Source: Bin55 sp964511425 (lineage in GTDB: Bacteria > Pseudomonadota > Gammaproteobacteria > Pseudomonadales > Azotimanducaceae). Taken from it: 47,960 bases of DNA. The stretch is from the NCBI GenBank assembly GCA_964511425.1, contig CAZEFI010000011.1:1-47960 (forward strand). Direction: 5' to 3'. Shown piece after piece: positions 17,914-25,827 of this stretch (position 1 is its first letter; the number at the start of each line of letters is the position of its first letter). The notes below the pieces were generated by a model that did not search any database, was not told the origin of the DNA, and saw only the letters and a program-made list of their open reading frames with translations. The position numbers and the translations under genes are program-made.

Positions 17914-17948
17914 CTAACTCTGTTTCGTTTAGTTAGATTTGACTAACT
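17914..17948 (+). promoter_or_regulatory. mutually exclusive hairpins upstream of paralogue B
   Basis: CTAACT (17914-17919), AGTTAG (17931-17936) and CTAACT (17943-17948): the central segment can pair with either flank. The downstream pairing has a 6-nt loop and is followed by TTTT, resembling a weak terminator; the upstream pairing would prevent it. Such an arrangement is attenuator-like, but stems of 6 A/T-rich pairs are weak and this may be chance. Confidence 0.3.
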
Positions 17949-18029
17949 TTTAAAACGTATCAAACAACAAGCTCAGTTCAAATAGAATTTTGCCCCGTTT
18001 CTGTTAGTAAAAATCTTGTTGGAGGTAAA

Positions 18030-18278
18030 TTGAACGCTATTCCTATTGTGGGCTGGCTCATCAGCTTTGTAATAAATGTTTTTCTGTCGATTCCGTTTTG
18101 GTTCATTTGGACAGTCTGTGGAATTGGTAGAAACTTCTTTCCTTTCTTACCAGAACCACTACAAGCTCCTGGTTTTTGGGCTGTCGTAGGGATTTTTATC
18201 TGTTTGGAGATCTTACGCGGTGTGATTTTTGGCCTGAATACCGGTGCAAAGGGTTCCAAACAAGAGAGTGATTCGTAA
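18030..18278 (+). CDS. small two-helix membrane protein, paralogue B
   Basis: 82 aa, start TTG 18030 with GGAGG at 18021-18025 and a 4-nt spacer, exactly as in paralogue A. Shares IPFWFIW, FLPEPLQAP, FWAVVGIF and C-L-x-I-L with 17315-17548, and adds a short polar C-terminal tail (GSKQESDS). In the aligned 24-codon core, 13 codons differ and 10 of these are synonymous, which indicates an old duplication kept under protein-level selection. Function unknown. Confidence 0.72.
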   Translation: MNAIPIVGWLISFVINVFLSIPFWFIWTVCGIGRNFFPFLPEPLQAPGFWAVVGIFICLEILRGVIFGLNTGAKGSKQESDS

Positions 18279-18323
18279 TCATTTATTGGTCGACGTTCCG
18301 ATATACGGCACAAACATACGGAT

Positions 18324-18349
18324 TTGACCATACGCACTGAACCTATAAT
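18324..18349 (+). promoter_or_regulatory. candidate leu operon promoter
   Basis: A perfect TATAAT at 18344-18349, 44 nt before leuC. The best upstream -35 match, TTGACC (18324-18329), is separated by only 14 bp, shorter than the usual 16-18, so the -35 may be elsewhere or an activator may help. No leucine-rich leader peptide is visible in the short leader. Confidence 0.4.
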
Positions 18350-18393
18350 TTTCAATCAATCCACACAAACTTCGATCTGGTATCTCGGTCTCA

Positions 18394-19809
18394 ATGCACC
18401 AAACGATTTATGACAAAATTTGGTCTGGCCACTTGGTTGGAACTCGTTCCGACGGACTGGATTTACTTTATATTGATCGGCATCTTCTGCATGAGGTGAC
18501 TTCGCCGCAGGCGTTTGAGGGATTAAAACTCGCTAATCGACAGTTATGGCGGCGGGCTAGTAATCTAGCAACAGTTGATCACGCAATTCCAACGACGGAA
18601 CGCTCCAACGGTGTAGCTGGGATACAGGATCCTATTGCCAAAGAGCAAGTCATGACACTGGATCGAAACTGTCGAGCGTATGACATTGAGTACTTTGACC
18701 TGTTGGACCAACGACAAGGTATTGTCCACGTGGTTGGTCCCGAACAAGGGGCGACTTTACCCGGTATGACCATAGTATGTGGAGATTCTCACACTTCGAC
18801 GCACGGGGCTTTCGGCGCGCTTGCCCATGGCATTGGTACGTCCGAAGTTGAACATGTACTCGCGACCCAATGTCTCGTACAACAAAAGAGCAAGAATTTC
18901 AAAATTGAAGTCACCGGAACGTTAGTACCCGGTGTGTACGCCAAAGATTTGATTCTTGCGTTGATTCGAATGATCGGTACTGCTGGCGCAACCGGTTATA
19001 CCATTGAATATACCGGACCAGCTATTACCGAGTTAACAATCGAAGGGCGCATGACTGTTTGTAATATGTCCATTGAAGCTGGTGCTCGAGCAGGTCTGAT
19101 GGGGATCGACGATAAGCTCATCGAATATCTGGAGAAACGCCCGTTCGCCCCAAAAGGCGCAATGTGGCAAGACGCCGTGGACTTTTGGTTTACGCTAAAC
19201 TCAGATACAGATGCATGTTACGATCGGGAACGCGCTTTGGACATCTCGACGTTGGTTCCCCAGGTTACGTGGGGGACAAATCCCGAAATGGTTGTAGACA
19301 TCGATGGGATCATACCGTCGCCGATGGACTTAACCGATGCTTTTGTTGCGGAGATCATGGAGCGTGCCTTGGTGTATATGGGACTGACTCCCGGTATGGC
19401 AGTGAATGACATTTTGTTGGACAAAATCTTCATTGGTTCTTGTACTAATTCACGTATTGAAGATCTACGGGAAGCTGCGAGCGTGGTAGAAGGTCACAAA
19501 GTAGCGAAGAACTTGAAAGGAGCCTTTATCGTGCCTGGCTCTGGCTTGGTCAAACGACAAGCTGAACAGGAAGGATTAGACGAGGTTTTTAAACAATCGG
19601 GATTCGAGTGGCGCGAACCAGGATGCTCTATGTGTCTTGCGATGAACGATGATCGCCTCTATCCTGGTGAACGGTGCGCTTCCACGTCAAACCGAAACTT
19701 TGAAGGACGTCAAGGGTATCAAGGACGAACGCACTTAGTTAGTCCTGCCACAGCTGCCGCTAGCGCAATTCGTGGAAGACTGACTGATGTTCGTGAATTC
19801 CTGAAATGA
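18394..19809 (+). CDS. leuC: 3-isopropylmalate dehydratase large subunit
   Basis: Aconitase-family [4Fe-4S] enzyme; with LeuD it isomerises 2-isopropylmalate to 3-isopropylmalate in leucine synthesis. 471 aa (E. coli 466). Cluster cysteines are visible as C350 in GSCTNSRIEDL and C411/C414 in PGCSMCLAMN. Other family marks: VDHAIPTTER, CGDSHTSTHGAFG, GTSEVEHVLATQ. Starts at ATG 18394 without an obvious Shine-Dalgarno. Overlaps leuD by 4 nt. Confidence 0.97.
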   Translation: MHQTIYDKIWSGHLVGTRSDGLDLLYIDRHLLHEVTSPQAFEGLKLANRQLWRRASNLATVDHAIPTTERSNGVAGIQDPIAKEQVMTLDRNCRAYDIEYFDLLDQRQGIVHVVGPEQGATLPGMTIVCGDSHTSTHGAFGALAHGIGTSEVEHVLATQCLVQQKSKNFKIEVTGTLVPGVYAKDLILALIRMIGTAGATGYTIEYTGPAITELTIEGRMTVCNMSIEAGARAGLMGIDDKLIEYLEKRPFAPKGAMWQDAVDFWFTLNSDTDACYDRERALDISTLVPQVTWGTNPEMVVDIDGIIPSPMDLTDAFVAEIMERALVYMGLTPGMAVNDILLDKIFIGSCTNSRIEDLREAASVVEGHKVAKNLKGAFIVPGSGLVKRQAEQEGLDEVFKQSGFEWREPGCSMCLAMNDDRLYPGERCASTSNRNFEGRQGYQGRTHLVSPATAAASAIRGRLTDVREFLK

Positions 19810-20456
19810 CGAGTAGTGCGTTTCCAGTCTTTACTACCCATTCGGGTATTGTATTACCACTTGATCGCGCGAACGTCGATACGGATCAAATCATCCCGAA
19901 GCAATTTTTAAAGTCAATTAAGCGCACAGGATTTGGTGACAATCTTTTTGATTCTTGGCGGTATCTAGATGAAGGAGAGATTGGAAAGACTGATCGTGTA
20001 GTTAATGCTGACTTTGTGTTAAACGACGCACGCTACAGTAAAGCATCGATCCTACTTACGCGACGAAATTTTGGCTGTGGTTCAAGTCGAGAACATGCAG
20101 TGTGGGCGATACTACAATACGGTTTTCGTTGTATTCTCGCACCATCCTACGCGGACATTTTTTACAACAACTCTTTCAACAATGGATTGTTACCCATCAC
20201 GCTCGAAGAACATGTGATTGACCAATTGTTTGATGAAGCAACGCAGGCGACTCCAACGACTGTTCATGTGGATTTAGGGCGACAGACGATCAATTCTGCA
20301 GGTGGCAGAGTTGCTACATTTGAAATTGATTCAACTCGCAAACAACGTTTGTTAACGGGCATGGACAACATCGCGCTGAGTTTACAACACACATCTTTGA
20401 TTAAAGAGTTTGAAGTAGGGCATCGACGGAGAATGCCCTGGTTATTCAGCGATTAA
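19806..20456 (+). CDS. leuD: 3-isopropylmalate dehydratase small subunit
   Basis: Swivelling-domain subunit of isopropylmalate isomerase, 216 aa (E. coli 201). Family motifs NVDTDQIIPKQFLK near 24-37, NFGCGSSREHAVWAI near 88-102, and SYADIFYNNSFNNGLLPI. ATG 19806 overlaps the leuC stop (ATGA) and its own stop overlaps the leuB start (TAATG), so leuC-leuD-leuB are translationally coupled. Confidence 0.97.
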   Translation: MTSSAFPVFTTHSGIVLPLDRANVDTDQIIPKQFLKSIKRTGFGDNLFDSWRYLDEGEIGKTDRVVNADFVLNDARYSKASILLTRRNFGCGSSREHAVWAILQYGFRCILAPSYADIFYNNSFNNGLLPITLEEHVIDQLFDEATQATPTTVHVDLGRQTINSAGGRVATFEIDSTRKQRLLTGMDNIALSLQHTSLIKEFEVGHRRRMPWLFSD

Positions 20457-21562
20457 TGTCATCAACAAAACACTGGCAAATATTGGTTTTGCCTGGAGAC
20501 GGTGTAGGTGCGGAAATCATGTTGCCGGCACTGCGCGTTTTGGATATCGTTGAATCCCCGCGCGCGTCCTACGAAGTTACCGTACACGACTTCGGTGGGG
20601 CTTCGATCGATCGTCACGGGGTCCCAATGAGAAAGGAAACACTTAGTCACGCATTGGATTCCGATGCCGTCCTTCTAGGTGCAGTGGGAGGGCCGAAGTG
20701 GGATAAACTACCGATGGACCGGAAACCAGAGAAAGCACTATTAAACCTCAGATCAAGTTTAGATTGTTTTGCTAACTTACGACCAACACTTACATTTAAT
20801 CCATTAATCGAAGCCTCCACACTCAAACCAAGTGTCGTTGAAGATCTGGATTTGCTAATCGTCCGGGAACTCACAGGTGGAATTTACTTTGGTACTCCAA
20901 GAGGCGTAGAACTTCATGACAATTTACGACGCGGATTCAATACATTAGTGTACGACGAATCCGAAATTGAGAGAATTGCAAAAGTCGCGTTCGAACTTGC
21001 CCGCAAACGCGACTATAGAGTTTGCTCAGTAGACAAAGCCAACGTACTTGAGGTCACACAACTGTGGCGAGATGTTGTGACCGAAGTTCACCAGTCTTAT
21101 GCAGACGTTGAACTTTCTCATATGTATGTGGACAACGCCGCGATGCAACTTGTCCGATGGCCGAAACAGTTTGACGTAATCGTTACAGGCAATATGTTCG
21201 GCGATATTCTTTCGGATACCGCGGCGATGCTTACCGGTTCCATTGGCATGCTTCCGTCGGCTTCCATAAACTCACGTGGTCAGGGTATCTACGAACCTGT
21301 ACACGGCAGTGCTCCTGACATCGCAGGGAAAGATGTGGCGAATCCTCTTGCGACAATTTTGTCAATTGCCATGATGTGCCGATACAGTTTCGATCAGAAC
21401 GACGTCGCTGGGCAAATTGAAGCAGCCGTGGAAGATGTGCTCGCTCTGGGACTAAGGACTGCTGACATCATGCCGATTACAGAGCATGAGGATTGTCAAC
21501 TTGTGGGTACAAAAGAAATGATTGAGGCGGTCATTAAAGAGTTGGCGGGCGCAGGTTCTTGA
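20456..21562 (+). CDS. leuB: 3-isopropylmalate dehydrogenase
   Basis: NAD-dependent oxidative decarboxylase giving 2-oxoisocaproate, the third leucine-specific step. 368 aa (E. coli 363). Shows LPGDGVGAEIM, GAVGGPKWD, the RELTGGIYFG substrate loop, and the metal/NAD motif NMFGDILSDTAAMLTGSIGMLPSAS with HGSAPDIAGK downstream. Its stop TGA lies within the TTG start of asd. Confidence 0.97.
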   Translation: MSSTKHWQILVLPGDGVGAEIMLPALRVLDIVESPRASYEVTVHDFGGASIDRHGVPMRKETLSHALDSDAVLLGAVGGPKWDKLPMDRKPEKALLNLRSSLDCFANLRPTLTFNPLIEASTLKPSVVEDLDLLIVRELTGGIYFGTPRGVELHDNLRRGFNTLVYDESEIERIAKVAFELARKRDYRVCSVDKANVLEVTQLWRDVVTEVHQSYADVELSHMYVDNAAMQLVRWPKQFDVIVTGNMFGDILSDTAAMLTGSIGMLPSASINSRGQGIYEPVHGSAPDIAGKDVANPLATILSIAMMCRYSFDQNDVAGQIEAAVEDVLALGLRTADIMPITEHEDCQLVGTKEMIEAVIKELAGAGS

Positions 21563-22578
21563 AGAGTTACTCTGTTGCAATCGTAGGCGCGACCGGAGTG
21601 GTCGGCTCCATATTAATAGAGCTCTTAGAGAAACGAGACTTTCCAGTCGGAGACTTGCATTTGCTCGCAAGTGAGCGATCGTCGGGTAAGCGTTACACAT
21701 TTCGAGACCGATACGTCCGTGTCAGAGAACTAGATGAGTTCAGTTTTGACGGGACCGACATCGCATTTTTTACAGCTGGCAGCACGGTTTCCGCGCGTCA
21801 TGTTCCTCGTGCGATAGCCGCAGGAGCACTTATTATCGACAACACATCTCGGTTTCGAATGGAGCAAACCATTCCACTCGTGGTGCCAGAAATTAATGCT
21901 GAACGAACCGAACAGGGCATACAGTCAAGGATCGTCGCTAATCCAAATTGTTCTACTATTCAGATGGTTGTAGCACTCAAACCAATTTATGACGCGGTGG
22001 GGATCGAGAAGATTAACGTAACGACTTTTCAATCTGTTTCTGGTGCTGGCACGCGAGCACTTAAAGAACTAGCAACACAATCTGCCAACGTACTGAATGC
22101 CACTGAAATTGAACCCGAGGTTGCCCCAGTACAAATGGCGTTCAACGTTATACCGCAGATTGGAGCGTTCCAAGATAACGGGTATACGGAAGAAGAAATG
22201 AAAATGGTCGAAGAAACACAAAAGATATTTGACGATCCACGCATAAAAGTTAATTGCACGTGCGTGCGTGTTCCCGTTTTCTTCGGACACTCACTAGCAC
22301 TTCACATCGAGACACGGCAGAAACTTCAGATCTCGGATGCAAGAAAATTCCTAGATAAATCTCCAGGTATTACACTTGTCGATTCACTCGTTGATGAACA
22401 CTATCCAACACCAGTCACTCACGCCCTGGGGACGGATGCGGTATTTGTGGGTCGCCTACGTGAAGATCTGTCTTGTGAGAATGGAATAAACTTATGGGTA
22501 GTATCGGACAATTCACGTAAAGGTGCTGCTCTTAATAGTGTACAAATCGCGGAGGAGCTGCTACAGCACCTACAGTAG
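21559..22578 (+). CDS. asd: aspartate-semialdehyde dehydrogenase
   Basis: Converts aspartyl phosphate to aspartate semialdehyde for lysine/diaminopimelate, threonine and methionine synthesis. 339 aa. NADP fold VAIVGATGVVG at the N-terminus, the catalytic cysteine C131 in ANPNCSTIQ, and the active-site histidine in VFFGHSLALH. It belongs to the Gram-positive/Pseudomonas-type Asd branch and the active site appears intact, unlike inactive Usg-type paralogues. Start TTG 21559 overlaps the leuB stop. In Pseudomonas relatives fimV follows asd; here truA follows directly. Confidence 0.95.
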   Translation: MKSYSVAIVGATGVVGSILIELLEKRDFPVGDLHLLASERSSGKRYTFRDRYVRVRELDEFSFDGTDIAFFTAGSTVSARHVPRAIAAGALIIDNTSRFRMEQTIPLVVPEINAERTEQGIQSRIVANPNCSTIQMVVALKPIYDAVGIEKINVTTFQSVSGAGTRALKELATQSANVLNATEIEPEVAPVQMAFNVIPQIGAFQDNGYTEEEMKMVEETQKIFDDPRIKVNCTCVRVPVFFGHSLALHIETRQKLQISDARKFLDKSPGITLVDSLVDEHYPTPVTHALGTDAVFVGRLREDLSCENGINLWVVSDNSRKGAALNSVQIAEELLQHLQ

Positions 22579-22617
22579 ATCTTTGAGAAAAGGACTGGTT
22601 GTTGTAGGAAGCAAAAC

Positions 22618-23490
22618 ATGACCTATCACCTTGCACTGGGTGTCGAATATGTGGGGACAAGTTTTAGTGGAACTCAAGCGCAACACGATCGCAGGACTGT
22701 GCAACAGGAGTTAGAAAAAGCAGTTTCCGAAGTCGCAGCAGACAACGTGCAGATTGCATTTTCCAGTCGAACCGATAGCGGGGTACATGCCACAAATCAA
22801 GTAGTCGCGTTTCATAGCTCCGCGTTTCGCAGCGAACACAACTGGCAACAAGGCATCAACACCTATCTTCCGAAGGACATTGCAGTTCATACCGTACTGC
22901 GGGTCGAGAAAGATTTTGACGCTCGAAGATCAACACGGTGGCGACGCTATTTTTACATTTACGGTGAGTGTGTGCATATTCCTGCACTAGGGAGAAATTT
23001 GGCGACTTGGGTTGCGCCAGGCTTGGACGCGGAGGCAATGCGTTCACAATCGCAGTTGTTAGCAGGAGAACATGATTTCTCGTCGTTCCGCGCTGCACAT
23101 TGTCAGTCCAAATCACCACGTCGATGCATTCATGCAATTTCGGTTTTGCGCGTGGGCGACTATGTTGTCCTCGATATTATCGCGAATGCATTTTTACTAC
23201 GTATGGTGCGGAATATCGCTGGTGCTCTGTTGGAAATTGGACGTAGTGGTAATGTCAGTTTGGAACATTTGTTAGCGTGTCGAGATAGAAACCAAGCACC
23301 AACGACCGCTCGCGCTGAGGGTCTATATCTCGTTCAAATTTGTTATCAAGACTATCCTGAACTAAGCAAGCTACGTATTCCGCGCATCCTAGGAGCGAAT
23401 AGGAAGTTTCTCGAGTGGGAAACTGATGATTTTGTATCAGTGCGAGAACGAATTGAGCCACGTGGGTTGTTGGCAGGACAACAGAAATGA
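22618..23490 (+). CDS. truA: tRNA pseudouridine(38-40) synthase TruA
   Basis: Pseudouridylates positions 38-40 of the tRNA anticodon arm. 290 aa. Catalytic aspartate D53 in SSRTDSGVHA; other motifs GEHDFSSFRA and the C-terminal FLLRMVRNIAGALLEIG typical of TruA. AGGA lies 7-10 nt before ATG 22618. Overlaps folC by 4 nt; the trpF/trpBA/accD genes that often lie between truA and folC in related bacteria are missing. Confidence 0.95.
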   Translation: MTYHLALGVEYVGTSFSGTQAQHDRRTVQQELEKAVSEVAADNVQIAFSSRTDSGVHATNQVVAFHSSAFRSEHNWQQGINTYLPKDIAVHTVLRVEKDFDARRSTRWRRYFYIYGECVHIPALGRNLATWVAPGLDAEAMRSQSQLLAGEHDFSSFRAAHCQSKSPRRCIHAISVLRVGDYVVLDIIANAFLLRMVRNIAGALLEIGRSGNVSLEHLLACRDRNQAPTTARAEGLYLVQICYQDYPELSKLRIPRILGANRKFLEWETDDFVSVRERIEPRGLLAGQQK

Positions 23491-24755
23491 CTGAAATCGA
23501 ACCGACCGTAGCTGCGTCAACAGCGAACGAATTGACTGAATGGCTGAATCGGATTGAGAAGGCGCAGCAAAGTTTAAAGAGACGAAGTTGGTATGAAGTT
23601 GCGACTGTCGCACAGCGTTTAGACTTGTTACAACCTGCGCCGCGGACGGTGATCGTCGGGGGAACTAATGGTAAGGGGACGACGGTGCACTACGTCGAAC
23701 AACTAGTTCTTGCACAGGGATTTTCAGTCGGAAGTTCTTACTCTCCTCATCTACAAGAATTCAATGAACGCATCCGGATCAACGGTCTAATGGTTTCAGA
23801 TGATGAAATTGTTCGTGCTTTCGAGGCCATTCATGCCGAACAGGAGAACGTTCACCTTAGCTATCATGACTATGCGACCCTCGCTAGTTTTTGGATTTTC
23901 AAGCACAGGCAAGTAGATATTGCGGTGTTAGAAGTGGGGGTTGGTGGACGATACGATGCTACCAACATCGCAAAGCGCAATGTAAGTGTCATTACTTCCG
24001 TCGCACTCGATCATCAAGACATGCTGGGAGCAGATCGGGAGACGATTGGATGGGAAAAAGCAGGAATTTCCCGTTGCGATATACCGCTGATCTACGGAGA
24101 TTTGGACACTGTCTCTACAGTCATGAGCCGAGCGGAAGCTATCCACTGTCCGTTGCGACTTCGAGGAAGAGACTTCGATTTTCATATCAACAATCAAGAA
24201 CAATGTTCGATTTCGATTCGTCAAGGTTCGAATAAGCTTCGATTTACGTTGTCCAACGCACCAACATATCCGTTGTCGTTGACTCTGGCGATTCAAGTGC
24301 TCTCCGAACTTGAGATCGAAATACGTGAAATCGATCTCGTCGGAATCGGCAACACACTTTTGCCGGGTCGAATGGAACTGATTCGTCACTCGGATCGAGA
24401 TTGGTTGTTGGATGTCGCACATAATCCGGCCGCGATCAAGTACTTGAAACATTTCGTACCTAAATTAACTAACAAAAATGTTGCGAAAGTGTTATTGGGA
24501 ACACTGAAGAACAAGGATTTTGGCGGTATCATCGAAGCACTAGAAGTACAGAAGAACCAGATCATAGTGACTGCAACTCACGGAAGACGTGGGATCAATT
24601 GGCAGGCACATTGCGCCCAATTTGGATTACAATGTATCGAAGATTTAGACGTTGCTTATCAAGAGACAGTAACTTCTACGATATCGGGAAGCCTAATCTT
24701 AGTTGTTGGTTCCGCTGATGTCGTCGGTCGCCTAAGAGCAATAGTTTCGAGTTAA
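23487..24755 (+). CDS. folC: bifunctional folylpolyglutamate/dihydrofolate synthase
   Basis: Adds glutamate to dihydropteroate and to reduced folates, retaining them in the cell. 422 aa (E. coli 422). P-loop GGTNGKGTT at 58-66, Mur-ligase-family segments VLEVGVGGRYDATN and SVALDHQDMLG, and the C-terminal glutamate-binding WLLDVAHNPAA. ATG 23487 overlaps truA by 4 nt. The SPOR gene follows after 17 nt, in the conserved folC-dedD-cvpA-purF order. Confidence 0.95.
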   Translation: MTEIEPTVAASTANELTEWLNRIEKAQQSLKRRSWYEVATVAQRLDLLQPAPRTVIVGGTNGKGTTVHYVEQLVLAQGFSVGSSYSPHLQEFNERIRINGLMVSDDEIVRAFEAIHAEQENVHLSYHDYATLASFWIFKHRQVDIAVLEVGVGGRYDATNIAKRNVSVITSVALDHQDMLGADRETIGWEKAGISRCDIPLIYGDLDTVSTVMSRAEAIHCPLRLRGRDFDFHINNQEQCSISIRQGSNKLRFTLSNAPTYPLSLTLAIQVLSELEIEIREIDLVGIGNTLLPGRMELIRHSDRDWLLDVAHNPAAIKYLKHFVPKLTNKNVAKVLLGTLKNKDFGGIIEALEVQKNQIIVTATHGRRGINWQAHCAQFGLQCIEDLDVAYQETVTSTISGSLILVVGSADVVGRLRAIVSS

Positions 24756-24772
24756 CGGATTAGAAATTCAGA

Positions 24773-25297
24773 ATGGATGCTAGAAAACGAAACATACTCG
24801 TCGGAAGCATATTCGTAGCCGCGGTCTTAATTATTTTCGTACCGATGCTGTTTGATCAACCGGTGCACATCACAACCGAAATTGACGACTTCGAGAATCC
24901 TGACATCGAGTTACCTGACATAACTATAGTCGAACCTCCCGTTGACGCCCTTCTCGAAGCAGGAGAACAACTTGAAGCGCGGGTGGATGATGATGGTTTC
25001 GATACAGCAACAGGCGTACGTGTTGGTGAGCCGGAACTGACCGAAGAAGTTCCTGAAACGAGTCAATGGGCTGTTCAACTAGCAAGTTTTGCAAACGAAG
25101 AGCGTGCCCAGAATCTTGTTGACCGATGCGTTGAAGCCGGCGACCAAGCCTGGATGTCGGTCGCGAAAGTCGACGGGCAGAAGGTTCATCGTGTCGCTGT
25201 CGGACCATTTCTGCGCCGAAACGAGGCGGAAGTGCAACTGTCTAATCTACAAACTAAATACGACATCGAACCTATTATTGTGTCTTACCAAGACTAG
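24773..25297 (+). CDS. dedD: SPOR-domain cell-division protein, DedD-like
   Basis: 174 aa. A single N-terminal membrane anchor (about residues 8-27, ILVGSIFVAAVLIIFVPML), an acidic proline/glutamate-rich linker, and a C-terminal SPOR domain from about residue 97 (WAVQLASFANEERAQNLVDR ... VAVGPFLRRNEA). SPOR domains bind denuded glycan strands at the septum. Position between folC and cvpA is diagnostic for DedD. Confidence 0.85.
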   Translation: MDARKRNILVGSIFVAAVLIIFVPMLFDQPVHITTEIDDFENPDIELPDITIVEPPVDALLEAGEQLEARVDDDGFDTATGVRVGEPELTEEVPETSQWAVQLASFANEERAQNLVDRCVEAGDQAWMSVAKVDGQKVHRVAVGPFLRRNEAEVQLSNLQTKYDIEPIIVSYQD

Positions 25298-25302
25298 TTA
25301 CC

Positions 25303-25827
25303 GTGTCTCCCTTTGAAATCGGTGTCATCGACATCGTAATCGTTGTGATATTAATCGTCGGAGCGTTACTCGGTCGCATGAGCGGTTTTATTAAAACGCT
25401 AATTAGTCTTACTTCTTGGGTCGTTGGCGTGGTACTCGGCATCATGTTCGGGACAACGATTGGGAGCTGGATTTTTCCGAATGGACTGGACTCGGTTGCA
25501 TGGTTACCAGATGTAATCGGTTTCGCGTTGTTACTCATCGTGGTGTTGGTGGCAGGCGCGTTTTTGCAGCAAATTGTTAATAAAGCACTTGATTCCACCG
25601 GTTTGAAACCACTGGACCGAGTTTTAGGCATGGTGCTCGGTTTCGTGACGGGTGCGTTTGTTGTTATTGCTGTTGGTATAATTTTCGAACTAGGGAATGC
25701 TCAACAAGAGCTTTGGAAGAACTCACGACTTTTGCAGTTTTTGATGGAGTTTGAAGTCTTCGTCCGAGATATTTTCGGAGCTGTCCCCGTTCAATTTACT
25801 CCGCCTACTTCGCCTTCATCCACATAG
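25303..25827 (+). CDS. cvpA: CvpA family membrane protein
   Basis: 174 aa with four predicted membrane helices. The N-terminal DIVIVVILIVGALLGRMSGF and the middle FLQQIVNKALDSTGLKPLDRVLGMVLGF are the CvpA signature. In E. coli CvpA is needed for colicin V production, and more recent work links the family to envelope homeostasis. GTG 25303 is 5 nt after dedD; its stop codon directly abuts the purF ATG. Confidence 0.92.
   Translation: MSPFEIGVIDIVIVVILIVGALLGRMSGFIKTLISLTSWVVGVVLGIMFGTTIGSWIFPNGLDSVAWLPDVIGFALLLIVVLVAGAFLQQIVNKALDSTGLKPLDRVLGMVLGFVTGAFVVIAVGIIFELGNAQQELWKNSRLLQFLMEFEVFVRDIFGAVPVQFTPPTSPSST

Larger units (their letters stand above)
17549..18029. other. 481-bp gene-free interval between the two small membrane protein genes
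   Basis: Longest interval without a gene in the window. I found no tRNA or convincing ORF. It contains a 7-bp inverted repeat ATCAGAT-G-ATCTGAT at 17787-17801 and, nearer paralogue B, a CTAACT/AGTTAG/CTAACT trio that can form two alternative hairpins (listed separately). The stretch is a candidate location for a small RNA or long regulated leader, but nothing in it is decisive. Confidence 0.5.

Noticed and set aside
17315..18278. Small membrane pair as a toxin-antitoxin or holin system
   Set aside because: Both proteins are paralogous two-helix proteins, with no cytoplasmic antitoxin, endolysin or antisense RNA evident.
14563..18278. Restriction enzyme, decarboxylase and small membrane proteins as one defence island
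   Set aside because: No shared promoter or overlap, the decarboxylase is metabolic, and no modification or effector partners are present.
23928..24452. 174-codon open frame antisense to folC
   Set aside because: Antisense shadow of a conserved gene; no motif of its own.
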